Assembly: GCA_030692565.1 (NCBI GenBank)
Contig: JAUYAO010000058.1
Location: forward strand, 434,001-498,000
DNA: 64,000 bases
DNA from: Nitrospira sp.
Lineage (GTDB): Bacteria; Nitrospirota; Nitrospiria; Nitrospirales; Nitrospiraceae
Direction: 5' to 3'
Numbering within the stretch: the first letter of the stretch is position 1; each line of letters starts with the position of its first letter. Below are positions 53,270-62,609 of this stretch, in pieces. A program made the position numbers and the translations under genes. The notes under the pieces are model-generated. The model saw only the letters and a list, made by a program, of their open reading frames with translations. It did no database searches and was not told where the DNA came from.

Positions 53270-53434
53270 AGTCGATGCTCCTCCTCTTGGGTTCGGGACA
53301 AAAGATGATTGGGTTGACCCCTGTTAGGTGCTGTATCGGAGTGTCTAGGGAAGATATTTAGCGTTAGTTGAGAGAAAAGCAACAAATATGCCTTTTCTCA
53401 GCATGCGTCTGAGGTGTGGCGAGAGCGAGGCTGT

Positions 53435-54283
53435 CTAGGCGAGGAGATTGTCGATGATTCCCTCCAGCTCTGGTGCGGAATAATAGTGGATGATGACTTT
53501 CCCGCTTTTTCGTCCCGCTTCGATCGTGACGCGCGTTCCAAAACGTTTTTGGAGCCGTGATTCTATGTCGGTCCAATGCGACGTGGGCATTGATGGTTTT
53601 GTCCGTTTTCTTGTGGGGCTTGAGGTGGTGACGAGGCGTTCGGTCTCGCGAACGGAGAGGGTGCGGGCCGCAACCGTCTTCGCAATTTTGCATTGGGTCT
53701 CAGGAGTATCCAGCCCCAGAAGGACTTTGGCATGTCCTGCCGAAAGGGTTCCGGCCTCTACGAGAGCTTGTACGTCGTGGTGGAGGTTGAGTAGACGTAC
53801 GGAATTAGCCACAGAGGAGCGGTCGCAGCCGACCTTTTGTGCGATGCCGTCGTGAGTCAATCCGAATTCATTCATCATTCGCGAGTACGCTCTGGCAGTT
53901 TCCATGGGATTGAGGTCTTCTCGTTGAAGATTTTCAACGAGGGCGAAAAGTATCGCTTCTTGGTCGCTGCAATTTCGTACGACGGCTTGGATGGTGTCGA
54001 GGCCGGCCTCTTTGGTGGCGCGCCATCGCCGCTCTCCCGAAATAAGTTCAAAAATGCCATCACCTTTTCGGCGGACTAAAATTGGCTGAAGCAAGCCGCT
54101 TTCTTTTATTGAGGCGGCGAGTTCTGCTAGCTCGGCGGGATGGAAGATTTGCCGAGGTTGGTAGCGATTCGGTACAATCGCATCAATTCTGATCTGCTGA
54201 ATATCTGCCGCATTGCTTGGGACGGTCGGTTGGCCACCTGGCAGCAATGCATCAAGACCTCTACCTAGTGCTTTTTTCTCCAT
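53435..54283 (-). CDS. parB: Chromosome-partitioning protein ParB
   Basis: 282 residues from ATG 54283. The N-terminal ParA-contact segment is MEKKALGRGLDALLPGG. The CTP-binding domain has GERRWRA and ENLQREDLNPMETA, and the central parS-binding HTH contains LTHDGIAQKVGCDRSSVAN. ParB loads at parS and slides along DNA. The start overlaps the end of parA by 23 bases. Two perfect parS sites lie at 55065 and 55739. Confidence 0.97.
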   Translation of the reverse strand: MEKKALGRGLDALLPGGQPTVPSNAADIQQIRIDAIVPNRYQPRQIFHPAELAELAASIKESGLLQPILVRRKGDGIFELISGERRWRATKEAGLDTIQAVVRNCSDQEAILFALVENLQREDLNPMETARAYSRMMNEFGLTHDGIAQKVGCDRSSVANSVRLLNLHHDVQALVEAGTLSAGHAKVLLGLDTPETQCKIAKTVAARTLSVRETERLVTTSSPTRKRTKPSMPTSHWTDIESRLQKRFGTRVTIEAGRKSGKVIIHYYSAPELEGIIDNLLA

Positions 54284-55037
54284 GGTCGAGAAACTCCTTT
54301 GCGAGTGAGAGATACGCCTGTGATCCCGATGAGGCCGCATTATAGAGAATGCCTGGCCGACCATAGCTCGGGGCTTCAGCCAACGTCACATTTCGAGGAA
54401 TGACGGCTTGGTAGACTTTGCTTCCAAAATGGTTTCGGACTTGTTCGGACACCTGGCGAGCCAACGTGTTGCGCGCGTCGAACATGGTCAGCACGATTCC
54501 CTCGATGAAGAGATCGAGATTGATGGACTGCTTTACCCGCTCAATGCTGCCTATAAGCCGAGAGAGTCCTTCCATCGCATAGTACTCACATTGCACTGGA
54601 ATGAGAACTGACTTTGCGGCAGCAAGGGCGTTAATCGTAAGGATGCCGAGAGCTGGTGGGCAATCAAGCACAATGACATCGTATGCATTGCGGATCTCTT
54701 TGATTGCGTCACGGAGATGGTACTCTCGCCCATCAACATTAGCTAACTCGATTTCAGCTCCAGCGAGATCGGCGTTTGAAGGCAAGATAGATAGCCCATT
54801 GACGCTCGTTTTTTGAATGACATTCTCGCAAATATCTTGCTTTATTAAGCAGTTGTATATTGTTTTTTGCAATGATCGCGGGTCAACCCCAACTCCACTG
54901 GTTGCATTGCCCTGTGGGTCGAGGTCAATCAATAAGACGGATTTACCTTGGAGCGCGATTGCGGCTGAAAGGTTGACGGAAGTAGTTGTTTTCCCAACTC
55001 CTCCCTTTTGATTGGCAACCGCAACTACCCTTGCCAT
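54261..55037 (-). CDS. parA: Chromosome-partitioning ATPase ParA/Soj
   Basis: 258 residues. The deviant Walker A KGGVGKTTTSVNLS near residue 11 and IDLDPQGNATSGVG identify it; VIVLDCPPALG carries Walker B. It overlaps parB by 23 bases. A parS palindrome lies in the short intergenic gap ahead of it. Base composition of this gene is more AT-rich than that of mnmA or yidC. Confidence 0.97.
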   Translation of the reverse strand: MARVVAVANQKGGVGKTTTSVNLSAAIALQGKSVLLIDLDPQGNATSGVGVDPRSLQKTIYNCLIKQDICENVIQKTSVNGLSILPSNADLAGAEIELANVDGREYHLRDAIKEIRNAYDVIVLDCPPALGILTINALAAAKSVLIPVQCEYYAMEGLSRLIGSIERVKQSINLDLFIEGIVLTMFDARNTLARQVSEQVRNHFGSKVYQAVIPRNVTLAEAPSYGRPGILYNAASSGSQAYLSLAKEFLDHGEKSTR

Positions 55038-55064
55038 TGATCGCCCTTCTTAATAGAGAGAGAC

Positions 55065-55080
55065 TGTTCCACGTGGAACA
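55065..55080. promoter_or_regulatory. parS site 1, centre of a 36-bp perfect palindrome
   Basis: TGTTCCACGTGGAACA is a perfect 16-bp parS-type palindrome. It extends symmetrically on both sides to 36 bp (55055-55090). It lies between rsmG and parA. A hairpin in the transcript may also form here. Confidence 0.9.
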
Positions 55081-55095
55081 GTCTCTCTCTGCTAT

Positions 55096-55815
55096 TCACG
55101 ATGAAAGAGAGAGGCTTGTAACAACTCTTGTTCCATATCCGATCGGAAGGTCAAATGAGTATTCATTCTCAACGATGGTTTTTGAGTCAATCCTTGATCT
55201 ATCAACAAAGGTTGAAAGAAATAGGAGTATTCTTCCATTGCTAGTCAATATGGTTCTTGATAGGTCAATGATGAATTCAAACTTTATCCCCCTCGCAACA
55301 ATATAGTTGGCTTGTTCGTGATTTATGAAATTATCTGCGAGCTGTTCCAATGATCCTTCAAAAATATCAACGTCTCGTAATTTCAGTAACCCAATGATAT
55401 ACCTTAAAAAAGATGATTTCTTTTTTGATGGTTCGACGAGGACAAGTCTTAAGTCTGGTCGTAGTATTTTTATCGGTATTCCTGGAAAGCCTGCACCAGA
55501 ACCAATGTCAAAGATGAGGCTCCCGTCTATAAAATTTTCCGCTTTAATAGCAGCAATTGAATCGATGAAATGCTTGATGACGACTTCTTCATCTTTGACG
55601 ATGCTAGTTAGGTTCGTGGTTTTGTTCCACTCTTTAAGCTGTTTCAAATAGATCATGAACTTGCTGACTTGTTCAGCAGTCATATTTATCCCGATCGAAG
55701 AAGCTGAGCTGGACAATAGCGATTGGATATCTGCTCTCTGTTCCACGTGGAACACATACGTGATTGAAACTGTGAGGTCAAGGAAAAGGTAGGATGAACT
55801 CGGTGGTCGCGTCAA
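55096..55815 (-). CDS. rsmG: 16S rRNA (guanine527-N7) methyltransferase RsmG
   Basis: 239 residues if read from ATG 55815, which overlaps the mnmG stop (ATGA). The fold signature [19 protein letters not shown] is the SAM site, followed by [13 protein letters not shown]. RsmG methylates G527 in 16S rRNA. An alternative start at 55683 would remove about 44 residues, including the N-terminal helix. With the longer start, parS site 2 lies inside the coding sequence. Sampled 60-base blocks here are 32 to 38 percent GC, far below the window norm. Confidence 0.93.
   Translation of the reverse strand: MTRPPSSSYLFLDLTVSITYVFHVEQRADIQSLLSSSASSIGINMTAEQVSKFMIYLKQLKEWNKTTNLTSIVKDEEVVIKHFIDSIAAIKAENFIDGSLIFDIGSGAGFPGIPIKILRPDLRLVLVEPSKKKSSFLRYIIGLLKLRDVDIFEGSLEQLADNFINHEQANYIVARGIKFEFIIDLSRTILTSNGRILLFLSTFVDRSRIDSKTIVENEYSFDLPIGYGTRVVTSLSLSS
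55739..55754. promoter_or_regulatory. parS site 2, inside or just upstream of rsmG
   Basis: TGTTCCACGTGGAACA again, identical to site 1 and 674 bases away. Depending on the rsmG start, it is either within the first 25 codons or in the mnmG-rsmG gap. Confidence 0.9.
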
Positions 55816-57698
55816 ACTTCTGCTGGTAGTTGGCCTTGCCGTTTAGATTTCTCTATTGCGACGATGAGAAGTGAAATCGCTGCAGGAGTTACCCCTGCAA
55901 TTCTTGATGCTTGCCCAATTGTAGCCGGCCTCACGCGTGAGAACTTTTCAAGTACTTCACGTGAGAACCCTTGTATGGCTCCATAGTCAAACGCTGATGG
56001 TATGGCTTTTAGTTCGAGTCTTTTGAATTGTCCAATTTGCTGTAGTTGTCTTCTGATATAGCCTTCATATTTGATTTCCAATTCAACTTCATCAATGATT
56101 TCATCATCATCAATGGATACACCGTCAAATTTCATCAAGAGGTCTCTATATGAATACTCCTGCCTCTTGAGCAACTGGGCAAATGTTTGGGACGAGTGGC
56201 GATCCTCAATGGTTATCCAGTTCAACCGTGTGCAAATTTTATCAGTAATCTTTGGCCTGGTTGTGCTCAGCCGGACAATTTCGCTGGCGATACCGTCCCG
56301 CTTCTTAAGGAGCCGATCGTAATTATGCTGTGAAACCAATCCGACCTGGTGTCCGATATCCATTAAACGGAGATCGGCATTCCCATGTCTGAGGAGGAGC
56401 CGGTATTCGGCGCGCGATGTAAACATACGATATGGCTCGCGCGTGTCTTTCGTAATCAAATCGTCGATGAGCACTCCGATGTAGGCTTGCGATCGATCAA
56501 GAATGAGTGGTTCCAATCCTCGAATCTTCAATACTGCGTTGATTCCAGCCATGACTCCTTGAGCAGCCGCCTCTTCATACCCAGATGTTCCATTGATCTG
56601 TCCCGCATGATAGAGCCCGGAAACGTACTTTGTTTCAAGAGTCGGGTGAAGTTGACGTGGGGGAAAATAGTCATATTCAATCGCATAGCCAGGCTTGAGC
56701 ATTTTGGCATGCTCAAGGCCAGGGATGGTGCGAAGTATTTCGCTCTGTACATCAACCGGAAGGCTTGTCGAGATCCCGTTCGGATAAAACTCTTTTATAT
56801 CAATGCCTTCTGGCTCGATGAATATTTGATGCCGTTCTCGTTCAGCAAAACGTACGACTTTATCTTCGATTGAAGGACAGTACCTTGGACCAACCGAGTC
56901 GATGACGCCACTATAAAGGGGTGAGCGATCGAGATTCTCACGGATGATTTCGTGGGTTTGTTTGTTCGTGTAGGTTAAATGGCAAGGAAGCTGAGGCGTG
57001 AAAATGCGCTCAGTACGATGGGAAAATGGCGTGGGAGGGTTGTCTCCAGGCTGCGGAACCATGACCGAGAAATCGATCGAGTCGCCATCGAGTCGCGGCG
57101 GAGTACCGGTCTTCAGTCGGCCCAGCTCAAAACCCAGGTCGCGCATGCAGTCGGAAAGGTGTTCTGCGGAGGCTTCTCCGGCGCGCCCGGCCGGAAAGTG
57201 GTTCAGGCCTATGTGGATAAGTCCCTTAAGGAAAGTGCCTGATGTGAGGACGACCGCGAGTGCGCTGACCGTAACCCCGTCTCCTGTCACCACGCCGTTT
57301 ACGCACGGCCCTGAGGTAAGAAGTCGATCAACTGTACCTTCTTGAATCGTGAGGCAGGGCTCAGCAGCTAAGGTCTGTTGCATCGCCATGCGGTATAGCT
57401 TCTTATCGCATTGCGCGCGCAACGCTCTGACTGCCGGTCCTTTGCTTGTATTGATAAAGCGAAATTGTATGCCGGCTTGATCTGTGTTCCGGCCCATCTC
57501 CCCGCCAAGGGCATCGATTTCCTTCACCAGGTGGCCTTTGGCGATTCCCCCGACAGCCGGATTGCAAGACATCTGGGCGATTCGATCTTTTCCCATGGTC
57601 AGTAATAGGGTCCGCGCACCCATACGAGCTGCCGCGAGAGCGGCTTCGCACCCCGCATGGCCTCCACCGACTACGATCACATCGAACGTCTGATCCAT
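55812..57698 (-). CDS. mnmG: tRNA uridine-5-carboxymethylaminomethyl modification enzyme MnmG (GidA)
   Basis: 628 residues. The FAD-binding N terminus reads [20 protein letters not shown], followed by [20 protein letters not shown], both diagnostic. With MnmE it installs cmnm5U34 in tRNAs. mnmE lies 10 bases upstream, and the stop overlaps the rsmG start. The C-terminal half, like rsmG, is AT-rich relative to the N-terminal half. Confidence 0.98.
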   Translation of the reverse strand: MDQTFDVIVVGGGHAGCEAALAAARMGARTLLLTMGKDRIAQMSCNPAVGGIAKGHLVKEIDALGGEMGRNTDQAGIQFRFINTSKGPAVRALRAQCDKKLYRMAMQQTLAAEPCLTIQEGTVDRLLTSGPCVNGVVTGDGVTVSALAVVLTSGTFLKGLIHIGLNHFPAGRAGEASAEHLSDCMRDLGFELGRLKTGTPPRLDGDSIDFSVMVPQPGDNPPTPFSHRTERIFTPQLPCHLTYTNKQTHEIIRENLDRSPLYSGVIDSVGPRYCPSIEDKVVRFAERERHQIFIEPEGIDIKEFYPNGISTSLPVDVQSEILRTIPGLEHAKMLKPGYAIEYDYFPPRQLHPTLETKYVSGLYHAGQINGTSGYEEAAAQGVMAGINAVLKIRGLEPLILDRSQAYIGVLIDDLITKDTREPYRMFTSRAEYRLLLRHGNADLRLMDIGHQVGLVSQHNYDRLLKKRDGIASEIVRLSTTRPKITDKICTRLNWITIEDRHSSQTFAQLLKRQEYSYRDLLMKFDGVSIDDDEIIDEVELEIKYEGYIRRQLQQIGQFKRLELKAIPSAFDYGAIQGFSREVLEKFSRVRPATIGQASRIAGVTPAAISLLIVAIEKSKRQGQLPAEV

Positions 57699-57708
57699 AA
57701 ATCACCCG

Positions 57709-59142
57709 TTACTTCCCGATACAAAACTGAGAAAAGATTTGATGGAGGACCTCGTCTGAGGTAATGACCCCGGTAATTTCACCAAGCGTATCTGCCGCAC
57801 CTCGTAGATCCACCGCCACGCATTCCGGATGTGCGCCCGACTCGATTGATTCAAGGGCCTTCATCAGATAATCACGGCATCTGAGTAGAATCTCCTGGTG
57901 TCGAATATTTGCAATCATGACACTTTGAGATGGCTCGAGACCGCGAACTCCAACTCTTCTCTGGATGATCTCTCGCAATGTCTCGAGCCCTTCTCCTGTC
58001 ACGGTCGATATCGGCAACGGTACTACACCATCTGGCAAAGAGAGGTGGTCAGGCAAGTCCGCTACCTGACCGGGAGTGAGCAGGTCTATCTTATTGAGCA
58101 CGACGACACTTTCTTTGCCGTCCAGCGGAGGGATATCCAATATTTGGGCTGTCTGGACGACGTCAGTTACATCAACCACAATAATAAGAAGGTCAGCGTC
58201 ACGCACAGCCTCTTCTGTTCGGCGAATACCTTCTCGCTCAATTGCATCCGTGGTGTCCCGTAACCCGGCTGTGTCGACGAGGGATAGCGTGCATCCGCCA
58301 AAGTGAACGGTCTCTTCGATTAGGTCGCGTGTGGTCCCGGGAGTATCGGTCACGATGGCTCGACTATCTCCTAACAATCGATTCAGCAGGCTCGACTTAC
58401 CGACATTGGGTCGGCCAACGATGACGACCCTTGCCCCTTCCCTCAGTACACGGCCAGTCTGCGATGAATTCAGGGCGGCCTCGACTACATTCATAGTCTC
58501 ACGTAACACCTTCGTCAATTCATCCCGACCCACGAATTCGATGTCTTCTTCAACAAAATCTATTCCCGCTTCAAGATGTGCAAGCATGGCCAAGAGCCCG
58601 GATCGCAAATGATCGACTTCCTGCTTTAGGTCTCCCCGAAGGTGGCGTTGTGCGATAGCCAAGCTCTGCTCGGACGTAGCCTTGATTGTCGCGAGGACGC
58701 CTTCAGCTTGGGATAAATCCAGACGGCCATTCAAAAAAGCCCGTTTCGTAAATTCTCCAGGAGTTGCGAGGCGGCATCCTGCCTGTAGACAAGATTCAGA
58801 AATCATGGCCAACGAAGCCCGGCTCCCATGTGCATGAATTTCGAGAACATCCTCCGCCGTATACGAGCGCGGTGCTTTCATGTAGACCACCAGCGCCTCG
58901 TCAATGGGAGTCTGAAAATGCAAGGAGGATCCTGTTAAGGAACCGTCCGCTCGCAGGATGTCGGCGAGGTGGAGGCGATGCGACTCTATCGTGCGTAGGG
59001 CAATTCCTGAACGGATGCGGATAAACCGGCTGGCGATTGAGATGGTCTCAGGGCCGCTGATACGTATGATTCCAATCCCGCCTTCGCCCACCGGGGTAGC
59101 GATGGCACAGATCGTATCTCCTGACCCTCCAGCATTCAGCAT
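57709..59142 (-). CDS. mnmE: tRNA modification GTPase MnmE (TrmE)
   Basis: 477 residues: N-terminal formyl-THF-binding domain (TICAIATPVGEGGIGIIRIS), a G domain with GRPNVGKSSLLN, DTPGTTRD, DTAGLR and NKID, and the C-terminal FCIGK whose Cys is the family hallmark. It is the partner of MnmG, encoded directly downstream. Confidence 0.98.
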   Translation of the reverse strand: MLNAGGSGDTICAIATPVGEGGIGIIRISGPETISIASRFIRIRSGIALRTIESHRLHLADILRADGSLTGSSLHFQTPIDEALVVYMKAPRSYTAEDVLEIHAHGSRASLAMISESCLQAGCRLATPGEFTKRAFLNGRLDLSQAEGVLATIKATSEQSLAIAQRHLRGDLKQEVDHLRSGLLAMLAHLEAGIDFVEEDIEFVGRDELTKVLRETMNVVEAALNSSQTGRVLREGARVVIVGRPNVGKSSLLNRLLGDSRAIVTDTPGTTRDLIEETVHFGGCTLSLVDTAGLRDTTDAIEREGIRRTEEAVRDADLLIIVVDVTDVVQTAQILDIPPLDGKESVVVLNKIDLLTPGQVADLPDHLSLPDGVVPLPISTVTGEGLETLREIIQRRVGVRGLEPSQSVMIANIRHQEILLRCRDYLMKALESIESGAHPECVAVDLRGAADTLGEITGVITSDEVLHQIFSQFCIGK

Positions 59143-59214
59143 GGTCGCGCTCTATCGTCGATGTCATCCCAGGCTTGTCGCAGGACGAATGGCCATTGGG
59201 AAAACGCCAATAAT

Positions 59215-60885
59215 TCAAATAACCGGCTTGTTGGCGAAAATCACGCGATCCGTAATCAGCTGCTGAGAAATGGTAAGCACGTTATTTGTGAGCCAGTACA
59301 GCACTAGACCCGCCGGGAAATTGATGAACAGAAAGGTCATAAAGGCCGGAAGCATCAACATGATCTTCGCTTGGGTCGGGTCCATTGTGGTCGGAGTAAT
59401 CTTCTGCTGAACCACCATTGTGACCCCCATAATAATCGGCAGCACGTAGTAGGGGTCCTGTACGGACAGGTCTGTAATCCAAGCCATGAAGGGCGCCTGG
59501 CGTAGGTCGATGGTCATATAGAGAATGTTAAAGAGCGCTACAAACACCGGCATCTGCAAAACCATCGGGAGGCAACCACCGACGGGATTCACCTTATGGT
59601 CCCGATAGAGCTTGATCAACTCCTTGTTCAGCCGATCCCGGTCCTCCTTAAACTTCTCTTGAACCGACAAGACTTTCGGCTGGATGACCTGCATTTGTTT
59701 CATCGATTTATAGCTCTTGTACTGGAGCGGCACAAAAAGGACCTTGAGCATCATCGTGAGTAGAATAATGGTCACACCATAGTTATGGGTGTAGTCGTTG
59801 ATGAAGCGGAGTACATAGAAAATCGGTTTGGCGACCGCTTTCACAACTCCCCAACTGCCGAAAACAAACCAACCGAAATCGATCGTGTCTTCGATCCCAA
59901 TCTGCATCGCCACGAGGGTGTCATACTCTTTAGGGCCGGCATAGAGTTGGAGGTTCACCGGGGAGCCGGATGACTGAGCAGGAAAGCGTATGCTTCCAGA
60001 AAGCAGTTTGTCGCCTTCTTTCTTGACCACGGTGGAGGAGGCTTGCTTTGGGATGAGCACGGAAAGGAAATACTTGTCTTGGAGGGCGAGCCAATGCACT
60101 GCGCCTTTGCGCTCGAGCTCAGAATCCGGCGCGTCCTTGTCAACTTTTTCGTCGACGAAGGAAGCTGAACCGATTTGGCCGATTAAACCATCGCCCCATT
60201 CCACAATGCCAAAATTCGTTCCTAAGCCGATGCTCAGGTCCCCGTCCAGACCGGTCGATCGAATTGCGATATCGACCAGATAACTGTCGGCGTGGAAGGT
60301 CAGGATCTTCTCGAGTAACAGATTCTTCGACTCGTCACGAAGCTGGAATGTGATGTGGCCGATAGGATGGGAGGTATCGAGGGTGGAGAAGTCTCGTGAA
60401 ACGGTGTAGAGACCGTTCCCCAACGTTTTGGTCAATTCTGTATCAGTCGTGACGATGGCCAATGGGCCGGCAAACTTCGATCCCTGCCTGACCAATTGAA
60501 CCGGCGCCGAATCGGTTGCGGTGTGTTGGTACCGCTTCAATTCCCAGCTTGTCAGGACCGCGCCACGAGTCGAGACTTTTGCCCGATACAGATCGGTCTC
60601 AATGCTCACAAGCTCTTCCGTTGGGGTGAGCGCAGAAGCCGGTCCTTCAAGCCCTGTCGAGGAGATTTGGCTTTGTCCAGGCGTCTGTGCCGTGTTCGGG
60701 CTAGCCGGTGTCGACATTGGGGTTGGTTCGGTCGCCGGGGACATCGGTCCCGTCTCAGATGATACGGACGCTTCTTGTGTGGGCAAAGGCTGAGGGAGCC
60801 AGCCCATCTCTTTCAGCGCATAGTCGTATCCAAAAATAATCGCCAGCGATAGCACCAAGAAAGCGATGACCCGTTTCTCCATCAT
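59215..60885 (-). CDS. yidC: Membrane protein insertase YidC
   Basis: 556 residues with the Gram-negative layout: an N-terminal membrane helix (VIAFLVLSLAIIFGYDYAL), a large periplasmic beta domain with a Pro/Ser/Thr-rich spacer (about 35-80), and the conserved five-helix core with the cytoplasmic loop QEKFKEDRDRLNKEL and the helix starting GGCLPMVLQMPVFVALF. It inserts and folds inner-membrane proteins. It lies between yidD and mnmE in the standard order. Confidence 0.97.
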   Translation of the reverse strand: MMEKRVIAFLVLSLAIIFGYDYALKEMGWLPQPLPTQEASVSSETGPMSPATEPTPMSTPASPNTAQTPGQSQISSTGLEGPASALTPTEELVSIETDLYRAKVSTRGAVLTSWELKRYQHTATDSAPVQLVRQGSKFAGPLAIVTTDTELTKTLGNGLYTVSRDFSTLDTSHPIGHITFQLRDESKNLLLEKILTFHADSYLVDIAIRSTGLDGDLSIGLGTNFGIVEWGDGLIGQIGSASFVDEKVDKDAPDSELERKGAVHWLALQDKYFLSVLIPKQASSTVVKKEGDKLLSGSIRFPAQSSGSPVNLQLYAGPKEYDTLVAMQIGIEDTIDFGWFVFGSWGVVKAVAKPIFYVLRFINDYTHNYGVTIILLTMMLKVLFVPLQYKSYKSMKQMQVIQPKVLSVQEKFKEDRDRLNKELIKLYRDHKVNPVGGCLPMVLQMPVFVALFNILYMTIDLRQAPFMAWITDLSVQDPYYVLPIIMGVTMVVQQKITPTTMDPTQAKIMLMLPAFMTFLFINFPAGLVLYWLTNNVLTISQQLITDRVIFANKPVI

Positions 60886-60916
60886 CTAGATACGTACTTT
60901 CCTCAACAACGTTGAA

Positions 60917-61129
60917 CTATTTTTTAACCGGGTCAAATCCGCCGGCATGAAAGGGGTGGCATTTAAGTAAGCGGATCAAGGCCAGTCCGAGGCCCTTCAG
61001 GCAACCTCGCTGGCGTATGGCATCCATTGCGTATAGGGAGCAGGTCGGATCGAATCGGCATGCCGGGCTTAACCATGGTGAGATCACATATCGGTAGCCT
61101 TGAATCAGCCCTACGAGGAGACGGCGCAT
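60917..61129 (-). CDS. yidD: Membrane protein insertion efficiency factor YidD
   Basis: 70 residues with the family motif YRYVISPWLSPACRFDPTCSLYAMDAI and the C-terminal KCHPFHAGGFDPVKK. It helps YidC, encoded 31 bases downstream. It starts one base after the rnpA stop. Confidence 0.96.
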   Translation of the reverse strand: MRRLLVGLIQGYRYVISPWLSPACRFDPTCSLYAMDAIRQRGCLKGLGLALIRLLKCHPFHAGGFDPVKK

Positions 61130-61130
61130 G

Positions 61131-61466
61131 CTAGATCGACCTCATGTTCAGAAGGCGATGCTTGGACAGGGTAGCGGTCCACAATTCTTTCAGTTCGCCG
61201 AATGAAAGAGTCAGGGCGTCTCGCTTGGGGAATACCAGCAGGTGGTAGCCGGGAATCAAGTCTGGATAAATGGCTCTGACCAGCTCGCGGAATCGTCGCT
61301 TCGACCGGTTGCGCTTGACCGCATTACCAAATCGCCTACCGACGACGATTCCCACCTGACTGACAGAATTCTCCGTTCGGCTCGCGAGTAAATTGAAACA
61401 TTGCGTCGAGCTGCGACGCCCATGACGCTTCACTTGTTCAATATCTCGACTGACTCGCAAGAACAT
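61131..61466 (-). CDS. rnpA: Ribonuclease P protein component
   Basis: 111 residues from ATG 61466. The RNR motif GRRFGNAVKRNRSKRRFRE is the signature. The start is chosen from alignment with the family N terminus (MFLRVSRDIEQVKRHGRRSS); the frame stays open to 61646 but that part is unlike RnpA. It lies in the classic rpmH-rnpA-yidD-yidC order, with a rather long 222-base gap to rpmH if the short form is right. Confidence 0.93.
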   Translation of the reverse strand: MFLRVSRDIEQVKRHGRRSSTQCFNLLASRTENSVSQVGIVVGRRFGNAVKRNRSKRRFRELVRAIYPDLIPGYHLLVFPKRDALTLSFGELKELWTATLSKHRLLNMRSI

Positions 61467-61688
61467 AACGCCAGTTCTGGCACGTGAACTTATACCGTGA
61501 GATTCGCCAGACATGAAAGCATGTACGTTGGCAACGGTCACCGGCAGGAGTCGAGCAGACATCCAATCACGTAGGGCGCAAGGAGAGACACATACCTTCT
61601 CCAGGCTGCACACACACCGGCACTCATGCGGACCAGCTACAGGCAAACCTTCGATTCCGGCCCGTCAACGGTAGCTGAAATGGCGGCC

Positions 61689-61826
61689 CTAGACTGCCAG
61701 CCGAGCGCGGCCTTTTGCACGGCGGCGTGCAAGGACTTTCCGTCCGTTTTTTGTGCTCATGCGTTTACGAAAGCCATGCTCGCGCTTCTTTTTTAGGTTT
61801 GAAGGCTGCTGAGATGTAAAAGACAT
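61689..61826 (-). CDS. rpmH: 50S ribosomal protein L34
   Basis: 45 residues: [20 protein letters not shown], then [20 protein letters not shown], ending ARLAV. This is L34 with the usual GFR and [13 protein letters not shown] blocks plus a short N-terminal extension. GGGGGGA lies about 10 bases ahead of the ATG. It heads the rnpA-yidD-yidC cluster. Confidence 0.97.
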   Translation of the reverse strand: MSFTSQQPSNLKKKREHGFRKRMSTKNGRKVLARRRAKGRARLAV

Positions 61827-61874
61827 AACAATCCCCCCAGGAAATCACGTATCGTTTAGCTAATCGAGTTCGGC

Positions 61875-61903
61875 ATTATATTGACCGTGCAGCCAGGAGT
61901 CAA
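61875..61903 (-). promoter_or_regulatory. Sigma-70 promoter of rpmH
   Basis: Minus strand: TTGACT (61898-61903), 17-base spacer, perfect TATAAT (61875-61880), about 50 bases before the rpmH start. Confidence 0.75.
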
Positions 61904-62242
61904 TTTACCCACGGTTTCAATGAGGATTAATTCTCAGTGCAAATATTTATCTATGAGAGGGGGGAGCGAGGGCCTCAGCTTATAAACCATTCATTTCTGA
62001 GGCGCTTTTGTATCTGATATAGCCAGAGTGCCACAGGCTCCCCTCCTCTGACTGCGCTATTCATTTAGAAAACGCTGTTTCATCAGGCATATCTGCAGAA
62101 AGTGAAAACACTAAGTATGGCACCAAGCTTGCCAATAGAAACAAATGAATGATCGCGTTATCGCTTTGACCGTTTGATGGCAGGTCCGATGCTTCGGTGA
62201 GCATCAATATTCAATCACTTACATTACAGGAGGTTCTCTCAC
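61904..62242. other. Divergent intergenic region, no gene, with nested inverted repeats
   Basis: The 340 bases carry no gene. Besides the sigma-54 promoter at 62118 they hold nested inverted repeats between about 61957 and 62047 (GGGGAGC with GCTCCCC, and CCTCAG with CTGAGG inside) and a small hairpin at 62188-62205 (GATGCT...AGCATC). A structured RNA is possible; I could not match it to a known class. No cluster of DnaA boxes is apparent, although the neighbourhood is one often found near an origin. Confidence 0.45.
62118..62132 (+). promoter_or_regulatory. Sigma-54 promoter (TGGCAC-N5-TTGC)
   Basis: TGGCACCAAGCTTGC matches the -24/-12 consensus at all ten core positions with the required ten bases between GG and GC. 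It faces the Lys-rich secreted protein gene, 111 bases upstream of its ATG. Confidence 0.65.
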
Positions 62243-62488
62243 ATGGGTAGAATTTTAGCTAGCATGCTTGCGCTTACGATCACTGCCATGTTCTCAACCG
62301 GGACCTACCTGCATGCGCAGGAAACAGCTCCAGTCGCGGCACCAGCCGCCACAGCTCCTGCAGCCCCAGCGATGAGTGCTCCGGCTGAGACTGAAAAGAA
62401 AGTGGATGGAGAAAAGGAAAAGAAGGGTAAAAAGGGGAAGAAGGCCGGCAAGGGCAAGAAGAAGGGTAAGGAAAAGAAGAACGGCTAG
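62243..62488 (+). CDS. Small secreted Ala- then Lys-rich protein
   Basis: 81 residues with a signal peptide (MGRILASMLALTITAMFSTG, cleavage near LHAQE), then an Ala/Pro stretch and a very basic tail of Lys and Gly (EKKGKKGKKAGKGKKKGK). ACAGGAGG precedes the ATG. The basic tail would bind nucleic acid, teichoic-like polymers or lipopolysaccharide; no function is known. It lies behind a sigma-54 promoter and is followed by two envelope genes. Confidence 0.8.
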   Translation: MGRILASMLALTITAMFSTGTYLHAQETAPVAAPAATAPAAPAMSAPAETEKKVDGEKEKKGKKGKKAGKGKKKGKEKKNG

Positions 62489-62609
62489 GTTTTCTCCTCC
62501 CTTGTCTTCCAGGCTGAGAAGGTCGCTCATGTTTGGTGAGGGACCTTCTCAGCCGAGGGAGCACGAAGTGTGCACGGTAGTCCCCCCGCTTAAACCATCA
62601 AGGAGAATT

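Noticed and set aside
53372-53399. Terminator after parB (GAGAAAAG/CTTTTCTC hairpin)
   Set aside because: The AT-rich stem with a 12-base loop is weak and has no following T-run; bactofilin genes continue on the same strand shortly after.
61850-62242. Chromosomal origin next to rpmH
   Set aside because: No dnaA or dnaN gene and no cluster of TTATCCACA-like boxes; only one distant match (TTACCCACG) was seen.
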